From positions 5,721,675 through 5,785,674 of the forward strand of contig NC_087078.1 in NCBI RefSeq assembly GCF_026151205.1: DNA of 64,000 nucleotides, read 5' to 3'. Source of the stretch: Bolinopsis microptera. Taxonomy: Eukaryota > Ctenophora > Tentaculata > Lobata > Bolinopsidae. The notes beneath the pieces were generated by a model. That model did no database searches, was not told the DNA's origin, and worked only from the letters and a program-made list of their open reading frames with translations. A program made the translations under genes and the position numbers. Of this stretch, positions 38,398-52,000 are shown piece by piece (the stretch's first letter is position 1; every line of letters starts with the position of its first letter).

Positions 38398-39087
38398 ATG
38401 AATTCTGTAACCTGCTCATACTGTGACAAGTCTTTTGCCAATAAATATAGTCTGTCCTCACACATTAGTAGGTATCATCGAGAGAACCGAGAGTTAGATC
38501 AAAGTTCTGCAATTCTACAGCCACTGTCAAAAGCTAACTCAGATGCGACTGATGTCAAAATGGAGGGTCCTGATTCTGTATGTTCAGATGCTGATACAAT
38601 AGTTTCTGAAGAATCTCAGCAAGGTGGTTCTAACTCTGATGTACCAGGTAGTGGTGATGATGAATTTAGTGGTGTAACAAGTAGCGATGATGAGTCCAAC
38701 AAAGAATATAGTGCTAAAGAGTTAGAATCTGATACTGACTGGAAACACGTAGGCAAGCGGAAAGGAGTACCAATCAGACAACCAAACAAGAAAAAGATAT
38801 CGAAATTACTTAAATCTGTAGACGTCATGTTACAAAGTAAATTGTGTAAAGAGCAAGATAAATGTTTTGACATGTTATTCTCATACATGATGAAAACCGA
38901 ATTGTTTGTGGACTTGAAGCAGCGTTTCATTGACAACGGAAAAGACATAACAGATATTTTAAGTTTGGAAGAACGAGCTCTATTGGATGCAGTTATCAAC
39001 ACTACAAGTCTATCTGATGTAAACAAACTGATGAACGAAAACACACCTATTGTCGATAAGATTCTCAAACTTTATCTGAATAAGTAG
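38398..39087 (+). CDS. C2H2 zinc-finger protein, 229 aa, right-arm copy
   Basis: Identical in protein sequence to the 33965-34654 copy and divergent from it across the palindrome centre: the two start codons face inward, about 3.7 kb apart. Its finger is C6/C9/H22/H27, then an acidic Ser-rich linker, a basic stretch and a helical C-terminal half. Its upstream decamer array is also mirrored, so any promoter is duplicated. Function unknown; it may act on the ends of its own element, which is inference only. Confidence 0.8.
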   Translation: MNSVTCSYCDKSFANKYSLSSHISRYHRENRELDQSSAILQPLSKANSDATDVKMEGPDSVCSDADTIVSEESQQGGSNSDVPGSGDDEFSGVTSSDDESNKEYSAKELESDTDWKHVGKRKGVPIRQPNKKKISKLLKSVDVMLQSKLCKEQDKCFDMLFSYMMKTELFVDLKQRFIDNGKDITDILSLEERALLDAVINTTSLSDVNKLMNENTPIVDKILKLYLNK

Positions 39088-40484
39088 TTGGTGGAACTAA
39101 CTACCTGTACTAGAACCCCATTAACGTACAACTGTTATAGATTGATTTATGTACCCAATCTTACTCTTGATGATTTCAATTTATGATTATGGTGATAACA
39201 AAAAAAATTATCAATTAAACGGTAGTTTTATTCGTCTCTTGAAATTCACCAAATTTATAACACGCGAATTTAGTAGTTAATAATAGTCAATGGTATGCTA
39301 CTCCCTAGACTGCAGGGTGACAATGGGATTCGCCCTGAACCTTTTATGCAGAAGGCGGATGCTCTAACCACTAGGCTACCTAACAGTTGTTATATCTTAA
39401 AGGGTGAAAATGTGGTTCAGATACTGTAGCTATTGCTTAAATGTCAGAAAATTGATGATAAGACTTGTAATTTCCAGGAGGTCGAGCGATGGTAACCCTA
39501 CACCACATTTCGTTATGTCACCCTCTGCTTATTTGGAGTGGTGACTGGACCGGGGTAAATCGTGAAGAATCATTTGACCGGTAATCAAGTGACAGGAGCC
39601 TGCTTGGCAACCGTTTAATCAGACTTTAGATCCTTTAGACAGGATTATTGATTTATTCATCATGACGTTCTGACGGGTAATCAAGTGACTCCTGTCACGT
39701 GATCTCGAGGTTCAAATAACATTCATGTCACATGATGCTTAAGCTAAACACGTGACCGGTAATCAAGTGACAGGAACCTGCTTGGCAACCGTTTAATCAG
39801 ACTTTAGATCCTTTAGTCGGGATTATTGATTGATTCGTCATGACGTTCTGGCTCCTCATTGGTCAATCAAATGTCATGTGACCTTGACATTTGATTGACG
39901 AGCTTGTCACGTGGTTACATGACATGTGATCTGTCACGTGATCCTTGTGACGTGCTGTCACGTGACCTGAGGGCGTGCTGTGAGTGGCTGGGAGTCACTT
40001 GATGACTGGCCTTCATACATTCCCATCTACTGTAGAGCATGGTTTTAAAGTCTTCAGACTTCAGGTTGTTGAGTTATTAAGGTCAGATCTCATTTGTATG
40101 CTCTCGCGAGTAGCGATTGATGCACTTATTTCAAGATATCTCAGCTTCTAATTGGATCTTAGCGCTCATCTTGGGCATTAAAATGGTCAGAATCATCATA
40201 ATGAGTAGGGTTGAGCATGGTTTTAAAGTCTTCAGACTTCAGGTTGTTGAGTTATTAGGTCAGATCCCATTTTTACGCTCTCGCGAGTAGCGATTGACAC
40301 ACTTATTTCAAGATATCTCAGCTTCTAATTGGAGTTAAACGCTAATCTTGGGCATTGAAATGGTCAGAATCATCACAATGAGTGGGGTAGAGCATGGTTT
40401 TAAAGTCTTGAGACTTCAGTTTGTTGAGTTAGATCCCATTTTTACGCTTTCGCGAGTAGCGAGTACGCTCTCGCGAACGGCTCA

Positions 40485-40840
40485 GTGGGTAAATTGCGAT
40501 CGGCCTGGCATTTCTCGAGGTACCAGGTTCGATTCCCGACTCTGTCAGTGTCAGTGTCACTAACCGTGGGGTGAGCGTCGTCAACGCTAAGGACCCTGAC
40601 TCCTGAGTGGTCTATGCAGCCCCCCAGTCCATTCAGCCGAATACTCAGTAATCAGGTGTGAGGGTTAAATGAGGAGCTGCCCATTGCAGCAAAGTCTCGG
40701 GCGAAGCAAGTATGGTACACACTACCTTAACCGTCACTGGCCTAATGTATAATTGAATCCTTCGGCTTCCTGTAATTGGCTGGTTACACTTGTGTAACAA
40801 TGTGGTTGTTGGAAAGTCCGAAGTAAAATAAGTGTTGAGA
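40485..40840 (+). mobile_element. tRNA-derived SINE in the right satellite block
   Basis: Its head has an A-box-like GGCTCAGTGGGTAA and a consensus B box GGTTCGATTCC about 40 bp later. About 280 bp of unrelated body follow, and the satellite resumes near 40850 (TGATGCACTTATTTCAAG). Target duplications were not resolved. Confidence 0.7.
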
Positions 40841-41979
40841 TTATTTGATGCACTTATTTCAAGATATCTCAGCTTCTGAGTGGAGATATTGATAAGCGTT
40901 CATCATGGGCATTAAAATAGTAAGAATGATCAGATTAAGTAGCATCGAGCAAGGTTTTAAAATCTTCAGACTTTAGGTTATTAAATGATTAGGTCAAACC
41001 CTATTTTTATGCTCTCGCAAGTATGCTCACTTCAATGGTGAAAATATTTATTAAATGAACTTTATTTATCGCCAGGAAAAAGTTGTTTGCCAAGAAATAT
41101 CAGTGAAATTTCACAAAAACCTCTAGCCCTAGGAACATGCTTTACCCCACTTAATTTGATCATTCTGACCATTTTAATGCCCATGATAAGCACTTAGCTT
41201 CAATCAGAAGCTGAGATATCTTGTAATAAGTGTGTCAATTGCTACTCGCAAGAGCGTAAAAATATGTTTTAACCTAATAATTCAACAACCTGAAGTCTGA
41301 AGACTTTAAAACCATGCTCTACCCCACTCATTGTGATGATTCTGACCGTTTTAATGCCCAAGATGAGCGTTTAACTCCAATTAGAAGCTGAGATATCTTG
41401 AAATAAGTGCATTAATCGATACTCGCGAGAGCGTAAAAATGGGATCTGACCTAATAAATCAACAACCTGAAGTCTGAAGACTTTAAAACCATGCTTTACC
41501 CCACTCAATATGATGATTCTGACCATTTTCATGCCCAAGATGAGCGCTTAGCTCCAATCAGAAGCTGAGATATCTTGAAATAAGTGTAATAATTGTTACT
41601 CGCTAGACTGCTAATATAGTAAAATCGGATTTTTGGCGATTTCTCAAAAACTGAGTCTCTTAGGCCTTAAGTATCTTCATAGCACTAATATAAACATGCA
41701 TCTTAGGCACATTTTGGTTCATAATTGAGGTCTGTATCTCAATCAGAAGCCAAGATAATTTATAGTGGGGGTCGCGATATGGGTGCGGTCAAAAAGGGCG
41801 TGATTCCGAGAAATGCCCCACCGGTGAAAAAGTGTACCCGAGTAATTAGTGTTATTTAGGGTCATATAAATCGGATTACATCGAGAAACTCCGCGGACGT
41901 CCCAATGTGTGCGAGACTTTTGCCAGTTACCCGATTAATGTTAAAAATTATCGCACCTATATTTTTAAGCGGTGACTGA

Positions 41980-43133
41980 ACTGCCGTTTTCTCAGAAAAG
42001 GCAGTAAGTCCAATTTTTCGAAATATGACAATATTGGTATCAAAATTTTCAGTTGAAAATTCTCTACAACATGAGCTACATATTAATGTATAGAAACATT
42101 GTTGCATGCAATTCCTAAGGAAGTAAGTCCCTGTTGAGAAACATTATGTTCGGTTTTGGCCAATTATTTTCTGAGAGAAGGACGTAAGTCCGGACTTACT
42201 GCCTTTTCTGAGAAAATCTTGAAAATTTTCTGAGATAAGGAAGTTATTCCGTGGACTTACTGCCTTTTCTGAGATAAATTATTTGTGATAGGAAGAAGTA
42301 GCTGGACTTACTTCCTATAAAAGCATGCTAAAAACGGAATTTTAGAAAGCGATTTCCCAAAAAGAACATAACTTTACTGCCGATTGATATTTTCGCTTGA
42401 AATTTTCAGAATCGATGTATGATTACATTTCAACCTTACGTGAGTGATCAAAATTTTCATTTAGGCCTCAAAAAAAATTTGGTGGCCGATTTTCAAAAAC
42501 GTCGGATGTATTTTAGTCGCAAAACATAAACATTGGAGCAGTTATTGAGCTGTTATAATCGCAGAGAATGTTTAGTTTAGGTATATCTTTTAGATCAAGT
42601 TCATTTTCATCAAAATATCGATAAGATATCATTTAATGCACTGAAATCGTTCAAAATTGGCGAGTTTGCCTAAATAAGGGCATACTATTATTCAAAAACA
42701 TTTATTATATGATATGGAGCAATTTAGATTTATCTAATTGTTTATATTTTACAATATAATCCAAAATACATAGATCCCAACCTCAAAAATTTAGTAAAAA
42801 GCTTGGACTTACTTCCTTCTCAGAAAAATATTGAACAGAGATTTTTCTCAGAAAAGGAAGTAAGTCCACGTTTTCTCAGAAAAGGCAGTAAGTCCATCCA
42901 GTATGAAAAATAAGTTCGATTATTTGGCATAAAAATGGTTATATCTAAGCTTATGGACGGCTCAAAGCTTTAATTTTTTTGACAAATTAAAATTTAACTA
43001 ATTATTGATAACTCAACGTGTTTACTTTCGATCTTACGCAAAAAGTAAGCGGAGAAAAAACCATAAACGCAAAAGTCGCAATATCTCGAGATGGCAAATA
43101 TGGACTTACTGCCTTTTCTGAGAAAACGGCAGT
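41980..43133. mobile_element. 1.15-kb element with repeated GGACTTACTGCCTTTTCTGA motif
   Basis: Inverted ends ACTGCCGTTTTCTCAGAAAA lie at 41980 and 43133. The motif TCAGAAAAGGCAGTAAGTCC recurs inside, in both orientations and with variants, near 42010, 42120, 42185, 42255, 42305, 42820, 42855 and 42890. No coding frame. It lies about 45 bp beyond the right end of the 9.9-kb element. The target duplication is unclear (perhaps GA). Confidence 0.7.
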
Positions 43134-43812
43134 GAATAGATCAATTGACACAAAGACTAAAGGCGCAGCGACAGGCAATATTTTATTATATATTTGTGTG
43201 TTGAACATATTAAAACTAGACTGTATATAAAAAATATGCAGTTTTTTGTGCAAATATATTTGTCGATTGTTAATGGACTGACCAAGCGCGCGCTACTTCG
43301 AAAAAATTTAAAAGAGTATCATCCGTCCATTGCGATATATGCTTAGTTTTTAAAACGTTTGCTAGTAGTTTCACTTTATATTTTAAAATAATTTGTACAG
43401 GATTATGATTACAAATTTGCTCGATGAAACAACTTTATCATATGTCAAAATTATTTTTGCATTTCTTACACATGAAATGTTAAAAAACAAGACAAATTTG
43501 ATTTTATATAAATTTGGTTAGACTAGAATATAAAAATTTAAAACATTTGTATTGTATGATTCAAATAATTCCACTGACACAATTGTTTTAAGCTTACTAT
43601 ATATATTAATATTACTAGGCTGTGCTTAGCCTGTCATTCCGCCGAATCTCTATTTTATGTTTGTGAACATGATAGCCTGAGGTCCCCAGGTAAACCATAT
43701 ATGGCCATATATATATATATATTTTGTTGCTGTACTCTTCACATAGCCATGTGCCTACGCGTACTGCGTGACGCGCTTGTTTCACAAGCGAGAGGGCTCT
43801 GGTTAGAGCAAC

Positions 43813-43888
43813 TGTACTCCTACAAATTAAAAGTCGGTGTTGATTAGATCTTCGAAATTCTTTGCATGATTTATTAAACATCGTTATC
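43813..43888 (-). repeat. Left inverted flank of the Penelope-like element
   Basis: About 76 bp including CCTACAAATTAAAAGTCGGTG and GTTTAATAAATCATGCAAAG on the complement. It matches 46383-46463 in inverted orientation with few changes. Inverted or LTR-like flanks are known for Penelope-like elements. Confidence 0.85.
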
Positions 43889-43910
43889 TCAAATTATTTG
43901 TTATATAGTA

Positions 43911-46040
43911 GTGTGGAAAGTATTAAAACTATATATATATATAGTTAAAAACATCGCTGCACCTATCAGATCAGCTCTCAAAGAAGTGAAAGGATGGAAG
44001 GATGTGGTTATTAGACCTTTTGACAAAGGGGTAGGATTCTTTCTTCTTGGAGAGGAAGAATATATTCAACGAATAGGTGTACATTTGAATGATAGATATG
44101 TATATAGTATTGTAAATAATGTAGATGATTTAGTTTCAGAATTAATTGATAAAATTTCATGTTGGACAGTCAAGTATAAAGAAGAATTAGGTATGTCTAA
44201 GAAGGTCAGGGAGTGGGTTATTCCGTGTACGGAGCTCAACCAGCCTGGTAATATGTACCTGAATCCCAAGGCCCACAAGCCACCTTTGTACCCTGGGAGG
44301 ATGATTACTACTGGATGTGGTTCGTACATTGAGAACCTATCTGCCCTGACTGCATACGAATTGAAGAAGGCTATTTTAGATTATAGAATTATTGACACCC
44401 CTCATTTTTTGAGGAAGATTGATAGCTTGAATGAGTCCACCATATTGTTGGGTAAGGAGGTGATACATGTTGCCATAGATATATCCAACATGTTCACCAA
44501 TATCCCCAGGGATATGGGGATCCAACAATGCACCAAGCACCTGAATGAAAGAAGTAGTTATGATCAATTGTTCAGTACAGAATGCATTATTAGTGCTCTA
44601 GAAATCACTCTTGATTACAACATAGCTTCGTTCAACGGTATAACATACCGTCAGGAGCGTGGAGCGGCGATGGGTCCTAAGAACTCATGTGAGTATGCAG
44701 ATTGTGCAATGGATAAGATCGATATTTTAGTTAATGAAAGAGATTTAGAACATGGCCCGCCACACAGACCAGCATTCTGGGGTAGGTTGCATGACGATAT
44801 ATACATGGCCTGGCCTGGTACTGTTGAGGAGCTTCTACAATTTATGGAATGGCTCAATAGTATCCATCCGGACCTTGTGTTTACTTACGACTACTCTAAG
44901 GATGGTGTTGAGTTTTTAGACACCTATGTCTATGCTGTTGGCGATGTTATTCATACCAAACTTTACTCTAAGCCCAGTGACACCCACTGCTATCTCATCC
45001 CCACCTCATGTCATAGGAGCCATGTTCTCAAAAACATACCCTATGGTGTGGCGAGGCGAGTGAGGCAGAACAATAGTGAAGACACTAATTTCTTAGAGCA
45101 AAGGGAGGTATATACTGGTTACCTTGTAGCCCGTGGTTACCATTCTAGTATTGTAGACGATGCTTTCAACAAATTTAGTGATATAACCAATAGGAAAAAC
45201 TTGTATGCCCCTAAAAATAAGGATGAGACGACTACTTGTCTAATACCCATGGTGATGGATCAGAATCCAGCACTTCCCAACATGGGGAGCATTATTCACA
45301 AGTATAAGCACCTTCTTAATCTCGATCCAGCCTTGAAGAAGCTAGTACGTGCTGACAGTGTATTTGTAAGTCACCGAAAGAATCAAACTATCGGTGGCAT
45401 GCTTGTACACAATAGGTATCGTGCTAGTGGAACTGTAAGCAGTGATAGAGATGGAGAAGCCACTGCTAGTCAATTTCTTGAACCAGACGCTGCAATATTG
45501 CCGGCTGTTCGGGAGGCTGACAACGCAGGGTGCCATGCCTGTGGAAAATGCTATGTTTGTAAGCAAAGTTTCCTGTCCCCTTGTTCCAAATTTAGTAGTC
45601 ACCATTCTAAACAAGTTTTCCCTATTACTAAATATATAACTTGTCAGAGTAATAACCTTATTTATTTAATGGAGTGTAGAACTTGTAAACAGTCGTATGT
45701 AGGATATACAACTTCTAATCTCCCTAAGAGATTTTCTAATCATAAGAGCCACATTAAGAAAGGTATCAGAAGTTGTAAGTTAGTAAATCACTTTTTAGAT
45801 ATTGATCATGATTTAGATTTTAGTTCAGTAGCCTTATATAACTCTTCACTTAGTACGCACCTTTCTGTTATTATAGTGGACGCTCTTGAATTTAAACCTG
45901 AAATAAGTCAAGCAGATAGGGAAAAGGCCATGGAAGCTAGAGAGGGGTTCTACCAGACCCAATTGAAAACCCTTGAGCGTTATGGGGGTATGAACACCCT
46001 CGATAGTAACCACATCCTTTTTAAATCCGCTGGAGCTTAG
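43911..46040 (+). CDS. Penelope-like element reverse transcriptase with GIY-YIG endonuclease
   Basis: An open frame of about 709 aa. From the N side: RPFDKGVGFFLLGEEEYI, then YLNPKAHKPPLYPGRMITTG (PLE block), VAIDISNMFTNIP (RT motif A), RGAAMGPKNSCEYADCAM (motif B), RLHDDIYMAW (motif C, DD present) and FLDTYVYAVGD. After a linker come a Cys cluster CHACGKCYVCK and a GIY-YIG nuclease, YLMECRTCKQSYVGYTTSN, with KRFSNHKSHI. The end is REGFYQTQLKTLERYGGMN. It copies RNA into DNA and cuts the target for insertion. The frame has no ATG near its start and is open back into the inverted flank, so its 5' end is truncated or begins by another route. Otherwise it looks intact. Confidence 0.93.
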   Translation: MWKVLKLYIYIVKNIAAPIRSALKEVKGWKDVVIRPFDKGVGFFLLGEEEYIQRIGVHLNDRYVYSIVNNVDDLVSELIDKISCWTVKYKEELGMSKKVREWVIPCTELNQPGNMYLNPKAHKPPLYPGRMITTGCGSYIENLSALTAYELKKAILDYRIIDTPHFLRKIDSLNESTILLGKEVIHVAIDISNMFTNIPRDMGIQQCTKHLNERSSYDQLFSTECIISALEITLDYNIASFNGITYRQERGAAMGPKNSCEYADCAMDKIDILVNERDLEHGPPHRPAFWGRLHDDIYMAWPGTVEELLQFMEWLNSIHPDLVFTYDYSKDGVEFLDTYVYAVGDVIHTKLYSKPSDTHCYLIPTSCHRSHVLKNIPYGVARRVRQNNSEDTNFLEQREVYTGYLVARGYHSSIVDDAFNKFSDITNRKNLYAPKNKDETTTCLIPMVMDQNPALPNMGSIIHKYKHLLNLDPALKKLVRADSVFVSHRKNQTIGGMLVHNRYRASGTVSSDRDGEATASQFLEPDAAILPAVREADNAGCHACGKCYVCKQSFLSPCSKFSSHHSKQVFPITKYITCQSNNLIYLMECRTCKQSYVGYTTSNLPKRFSNHKSHIKKGIRSCKLVNHFLDIDHDLDFSSVALYNSSLSTHLSVIIVDALEFKPEISQADREKAMEAREGFYQTQLKTLERYGGMNTLDSNHILFKSAGA

Positions 46041-49000
46041 TGTTTAGTTTATTTATTTTATTTGACATGATCTCAGCCTATTAACCCGTGTTTAGTTTAC
46101 AATATTGCTATCAGAGACGTGTTATATTCATTACTATTTATATATTTTTACTGCTTGATTCAGAGAAATCTAGCTTTTTCCGAGAAACTAATCTTTAATA
46201 GATTAGATAAAATGTACGCAGCCATTCTTTTCGTTTGATTATCACTCAGTATATTTTAGTTTTGTACCGTTTTAAGTCACATAGTTTTGTACGTCTTCCT
46301 AAGACTTGTTTTCCTTTCCTAGTTTGTAAGTTATTTTAAAGATTTGTGAATATTCCAGTTGCTTTTAGAACAATTTTATCTCAGATAACGATGTTTAATA
46401 AAATGATGCAAAGACTTATTTCGAAGATCTAATCAACACCGACTTTTAATGTGTAGGAGTACAGCTACAAAATATATAGCTAGTACAGCTACAAAATATA
46501 TAGCTATTTACTCCCACAATCCTGCCACCCTACACACATAGCAGAGAATATTCCATATGGAGTAGCACATCGAGTGTTCAAAAACTGTTCAGAGGAAGAA
46601 GAGTATTTGAAATGTAAAATTGAATTTAGTGAATATCTAGAAGATAGGAATTACAATAAAGATCTTATCCATAAATCCTTTGAGAAAGTTGAGTTACTTA
46701 AACGGGATGATCTGATTTCAAAAAACCTTACAAGCTCTAATAGTAAGAAGAGTGAAAGATGTTTTCCTTTAGTTTGTGATTTTGACCCTAACTTACCTCC
46801 AATTGGTAAAATAGCTAACAAGAATAAATTTATCCTTGGCCTAGACCCCCTTTTAAAGTCTGTGATCCAGCCTAGTAAAGTATTTGTTTCATATCGTGGT
46901 AATAAAACTATCAAAGAAACTTTAGTTCCGAGTAAACTTTCAGAAGATCGTAAGTATCATGAAGATAGTAATGTTATAGCTTTAAACTCTAACACTGAAA
47001 ATGTGGCTCTGCCTACTAGTATAGAAGAGGGGGGATGTTATCATTGTAACTCCAGATGTAAAGCCTGTAGAATGTATATTTGTGAATCAAAAACAGCTCA
47101 GAGCTACCACTCGGGGTACACTGTTAACATCATTGGACAACTAGACTGCAACACAGTAGGGGTGTGCTATCTAGTAAGGGATAAAGTCTGCAGACGTGCT
47201 TCAGTAGGAAGCACAGTTAACAATTTTAAGACCAGATGGCAGAACCACAAATCACATATTAGGAAAGCGGTTAGGAGTTGTGAAATTTCTTGTCATTTTA
47301 ACGATAACCAGTTCCATAATCTTACCAAAGAGCCCTTAAAAACGTTTGACAATGAGTTATCCGATCAGATAGAGGTTATTATTTTTGAAAAGCTAGATTT
47401 TATAAAATGTTTAACCTTAGAAGATAGAAGTAGGGTTGCTAAAGAAAGAGAATCATTTTGGCAAAACCAGCTTATGACCCTCAGTGATTTTGGAGGACTT
47501 AATAAACGTAGTGCTCTTAATGAAATAAAAAATTGACCTTTATATGATATGCTTTAATATTAATCTTTCCACAGACACTTGCATTTTGATGTTTACTTTC
47601 ACCCCTGCATCTTTTGTTTATATCTTATGATTGAATGAGACTTACTCACAAATTTCCCATCTCAGTATTGATCTATTTTTGTCATGTTTTTAATTTACTT
47701 CATAGAACAGTTATTTTAATAAACTTGCTTTCAGAATGAGACATGTAAAGATTACACAATCGATAGCTTAATGTGAATTTCGTGTTTTACTGTTTCACTG
47801 AATGTCTCAAATATATATATATGGTAAAATGAGTTTTAGTGTTGAATATCATACAAATAATATAAAATTTTATTTATTTTGTTTTCCCCAAATTGCGCGC
47901 ATTGAATTGTAATAACTTTTTTTAAATGTCACTAGCTTCATGAATAAAAATTATGTAGCTTGTTAGTCTATTGCTTGATTTTCTACGTATAAAAGCATTC
48001 AGGAAGCTTAAAAATAGCGCTGGAATCATTGTGTCAGAAAAGACTAAACACAATTACAAAAATTAAATTTTTTACAATGTATCAAAAATCAATATATTCA
48101 TTTATATGAATTTATATTTAAAATATGTTTGAATGAAAACAATAATTTCAAGAATACAACAATTTTATTAAGTATCAACCAAAGCAGACAAAAATATATT
48201 TCATATATATAGTATGGACGGAAGCGCATGTTTGTCAAAAAAACACATTAGCTTCCATACAGCGTTTTAAAATACATTGATTTAAGTTTGTTTCAACTTG
48301 CCCATTGTTAATTCGTAACAGAGTTGCTTGAGGGTTTCAGTAAATGTGGGTCGGACTTGGATTTTTGACGGTTTCGTGAGGTAGATTTCATCGAATGCAG
48401 AGGGTGTTAGTGGCTGCAATGTAAACAAAGTCAATCGTAATCTTTTAGGCACACAATAAGTTTTTCCTAGGCTAAATTATAAAGCAATGAAAGGCATTAG
48501 TTTGGTCAAATCAAACAGAACATATGCTATCAGACTTTCAACTGACTAAGGTAGGGTTTAAACAGTTTCGACGCTAGTAACGATCCCCTTTTACATAGTT
48601 CCACTAAAAATAATAATTTAAGGTTTTTTTTTTTTTTTTTTTTTTTAATGAGGAACCTGCCAAACCCCAGGACACCAGGAGGATACCACCGGCAAAGCGG
48701 CTAATAGTACCCTCCGGTCTGTGTTGTACCGAAGAAGCTGAGTTAATCGATCATGACTCGGCTTACCAGCCAAGAGGCAAAATCTGAGCGGCACCAACAA
48801 CCAAGGGTTCAGAGAGTGTCATTTCAGCTTCTCCGGTGCTGGATGCCCTGGGGTTTCACATGCGCCGTAGCAAAATAAATATAAAAACACACGCACACAA
48901 TTTTTTTTAATTCTTTTAGATAATACGTCGAATAAAGTCAGTGGATATAGAGTAATAAATTGCACATAAGATGGAGAGAAAAAGGAGAGATACTACTGGT

Positions 49001-52000
49001 TTTAAATGTGACTCTATATCAATACTAGTAGTGGAGATAACTCCACTAGCTACAACTTGTGAAATAAAGGGTAAAGGTAAGGCACGGCTGAATTTTCGAG
49101 AAAATAAATAAACAAGAGTGTATAGTGGATCCAGAACTTTGGGTATAAAATGGTCATCAAGGTATAACGTCTTTAAGGCACCGTATAATATCCGGTTTTT
49201 CACCTAATAAGAAAAGCTTAAGATGTTTAAGATATCGCTCCCAGAATAGGGGTTCCTTGTTCTGGATGTTAAATTGTGTATTCTGATCAATCACGGGAGA
49301 CAAAGTAAAACAAGTTGTAATTTGGGTTAGTAACTAAATTGGTAACAATTGGTTAAATAGGTTAGTAAATGAATTGTTAACAAATGGGTAATGGGTTAGC
49401 ACACTAACGCTGCACTCACTATCACTGCACGTCACTCTACACAGACCTCAAACACAACCCTCACTCACTTAACCTCGTGAGTGGTGTGGTAATGTGATTA
49501 CAAACAAATCTTCCCAAAACTGTAAATCCTTCTTAATAACAGTTCAAACTTCTTAAATAAACTACTTCTTCTAACTTCTTCTAACTTCTTAGAAACTAAT
49601 TCTTCTATCACTTCCCCAGAAGTGATGTGAACGTGTTGTGATATTCCCTTACTCACAAACACTAGATCTTCTCTTTAGGTTCTTCTGTGTGGTCCCCGTG
49701 ACACACACACACACTGGAACTTGACTTGTCTGGCTTTCACTCTTACAGCAGCAGACACTCACTAGAACTAAAAACAACCCTGTAAATATAAGAAAGTATG
49801 TTAGAAAGTAGTAACCCCAAAACTACAAACCTAGGACTAAAGGAACTACTACAAAGAAACTGAAACTACTACCTAGAAACCAAAATAAGCTAAACATTAC
49901 ACTACCTGCCCTTCAGGGTTAGCTCTCGTTCAGTTCACCTGAATCCTCTATATTTACATCCTTGTTGTATTTACATGCTAAGGGAATGAGTGTGTGTGAA
50001 ACAAACAAAACATAACCACTCAGACATGTCTATGAATATAATAACTTAAAGGTAAAATATGATACTGGAAACTCCTTCCAATAAACCAACAGCAAACCGA
50101 ATTTATGAAGTTAACACTTTTATCTCTGTGATTTAAGCAAATCAAATAGTGGCGATATGGGTCGTCATAATTTGCATCAATATTCAATCTAATAAACAGA
50201 TTTACTCCCTGTAGGAAAGAGCTTGTGGCGGGACAGTCAATAAATATGTGAGAGATAGTTTCGAGGTTGTGATTACATAACGAGCAATTTGGACTATCTT
50301 TTTCAATCTTCATTTTATATCTCATGTACCGACAAGTACTAATCCGGTGAAGGAGCTTATATTGGTACTGAATAAGTTTGAAGTTATTTGAGAAAGAAGT
50401 AAAAATATCCGTAAAAATACTAATCCAATCAATATCCGTTAAGGAGAGGTTAGCACTCCAGTTCCTCATTGGAGGAAGGGTGCTGGGATCTAAACGCTTA
50501 GACATGGTATCTCTAATGTTTCTACCTTTGATAGTGAGAGGAGTATCTCTAGAGTTGGGGGTATTCCTACCTCTCCAAAAGCGAAGTGAAAGTTGGGTAT
50601 CGATAAATGTAATGTTACTTGTAAACGTATCGGTATTATTAAATCGACGTATTCCCAATTTTATACTCGCATATTGAGTCGAAGAGATTATACTACTTGT
50701 TTGGCCCCACTTTCTCAGAAATTGCTGGAAACTTAAGAGGTTACCTTCCTCTGAAACGAAATCAGAAAGATAGATGATATTTCTATCAATAAGAATATCG
50801 TTCCATAGCTTGGAGCCAATGTCCGTTATTACGTCGCTTCCCCACACACAGTGGTTGACTGTACTCTTACTTGACTGTGAAGAAATAGACTTCCAAAGCT
50901 TATAATGGCGAAGTAGGTTAAAGGTAAAACCAGTATTCTTTAATGTGAGACAGTTTTCTATACACACAGTTGGTATATTTGGGTGTAAAAGCTGATTGAT
51001 GATAATATTTTTCCAGGCATGTTGGAAATTAGGATCGATAACTTTTCCTATAAGTGACACTTTTAAACCTATAATAAAATCGTTAGTATAGAAGAGACCT
51101 AGACCCCCACATTCACGAGGAGAAGTAACAATATCACGTTTCAACTTATCCCTCTTACAACCCCACAAGAAGTGAAAAATCATAGTGTCTATTTTACTGA
51201 TGGTGTTAGTATCAGGAGTTTCTAGTGGTATGATAAGGTAAGTGAACTGGGAAAGAATAAGAGATTTAATAATTGTGCACTTTCCTATCAGAGTTAAGTC
51301 TCTCTTACTCCAGGTGTTGATAGCGGAGCTGGCGTTACTAAGTTTACTGTGGTAGTTCATTTTGCAGAGATCAGCTCCACTAGACGTGTTGTCGAACTTG
51401 ACTCCTAATGCTGTAAACTCGTTAGCTACCATGTCTTCCCCGTATGTACTGGTAAGGTAATTTCGAAGACTAGTGTTGTCTCTGGTAGCTCCTAAAGGTA
51501 TGCACTTAGTTTTACTGATGTTGGGCTTACAGCCTGAGTGCTGACCGAACAGGTTGAGCTCTAGTATAACTGCATCTACGCAAGCCTGGGAGGGATCCAG
51601 GTACAGATCCGTGTCATCAGCAAACAGACTCATGAGTATGTCAATACCATTAATGCTGAGGCCTTTAATATAAGGGTTATACTGTAGCTTATTACTAAGT
51701 ACCTGGGACACTAGGAGGAAAAGAATTGGGGAAAGGGGGCTCCCCTGATGGACGCCACGAAGTATGTGAACAGGGCTGCTAAGGTGTCCGTTAACGTTAG
51801 CGTAACTCATACCAGCGTGAAATGCCACTCTCACCAAGTTGATTAAATAATTTCCAAACCCCATACCTTCCAAGACACTGAAAAGAAACTTATGTTCGAC
51901 CGAGTCGAAAGCCCGTTGGAGGTCGACCTGCATAATCATACCAGTATCCTCTTGGTTATCATGGTAATGTTCTAAGGTTAGATACATTAAGATCAGATTA

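Larger units (their letters stand above)
33020..40031. mobile_element. Inner 7.0-kb giant palindromic element, 6-bp duplication, AG...CT ends (Polinton-like, non-autonomous?)
   Basis: The arms 33020-36041 and 37021-40031 are near-identical inverses. The termini are AGTAGATGGGAATG and its inverse. GTAGAG is duplicated at 33014-33019 and 40032-40037, and the empty site gtggggtagagcatgg is present in the neighbouring satellite unit near 32478. Each arm carries a zinc-finger gene, a tRNA-like piece, CACGTG-rich tracts and 10-bp repeat arrays. A 6-bp duplication and long repeats starting with AG are known for Polinton/Maverick elements, but none of their polymerase, integrase, protease or capsid genes is here. 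A different superfamily or a segmental inverted duplication remains possible. Confidence 0.7.
32046..41935. mobile_element. Outer 9.9-kb TA-flanked foldback element with 177-bp satellite units
   Basis: The terminal inverted repeats ATCGGGTAACTGGCAAAAGT extend about 350 bp (32046-32394 against 41590-41935), with TA at 32044-32045 and 41936-41937. Inside both ends lie tandem units of about 177 bp containing CAAGATATCTCAGCTTCTGA: 32395-33013, 40038-40480 (same direction as the left) and about 41060-41590 (opposite direction). The satellite is interrupted by the palindromic element 33020-40031 and by a SINE at about 40485-40840. No coding frame belongs to the outer element itself. Confidence 0.75.
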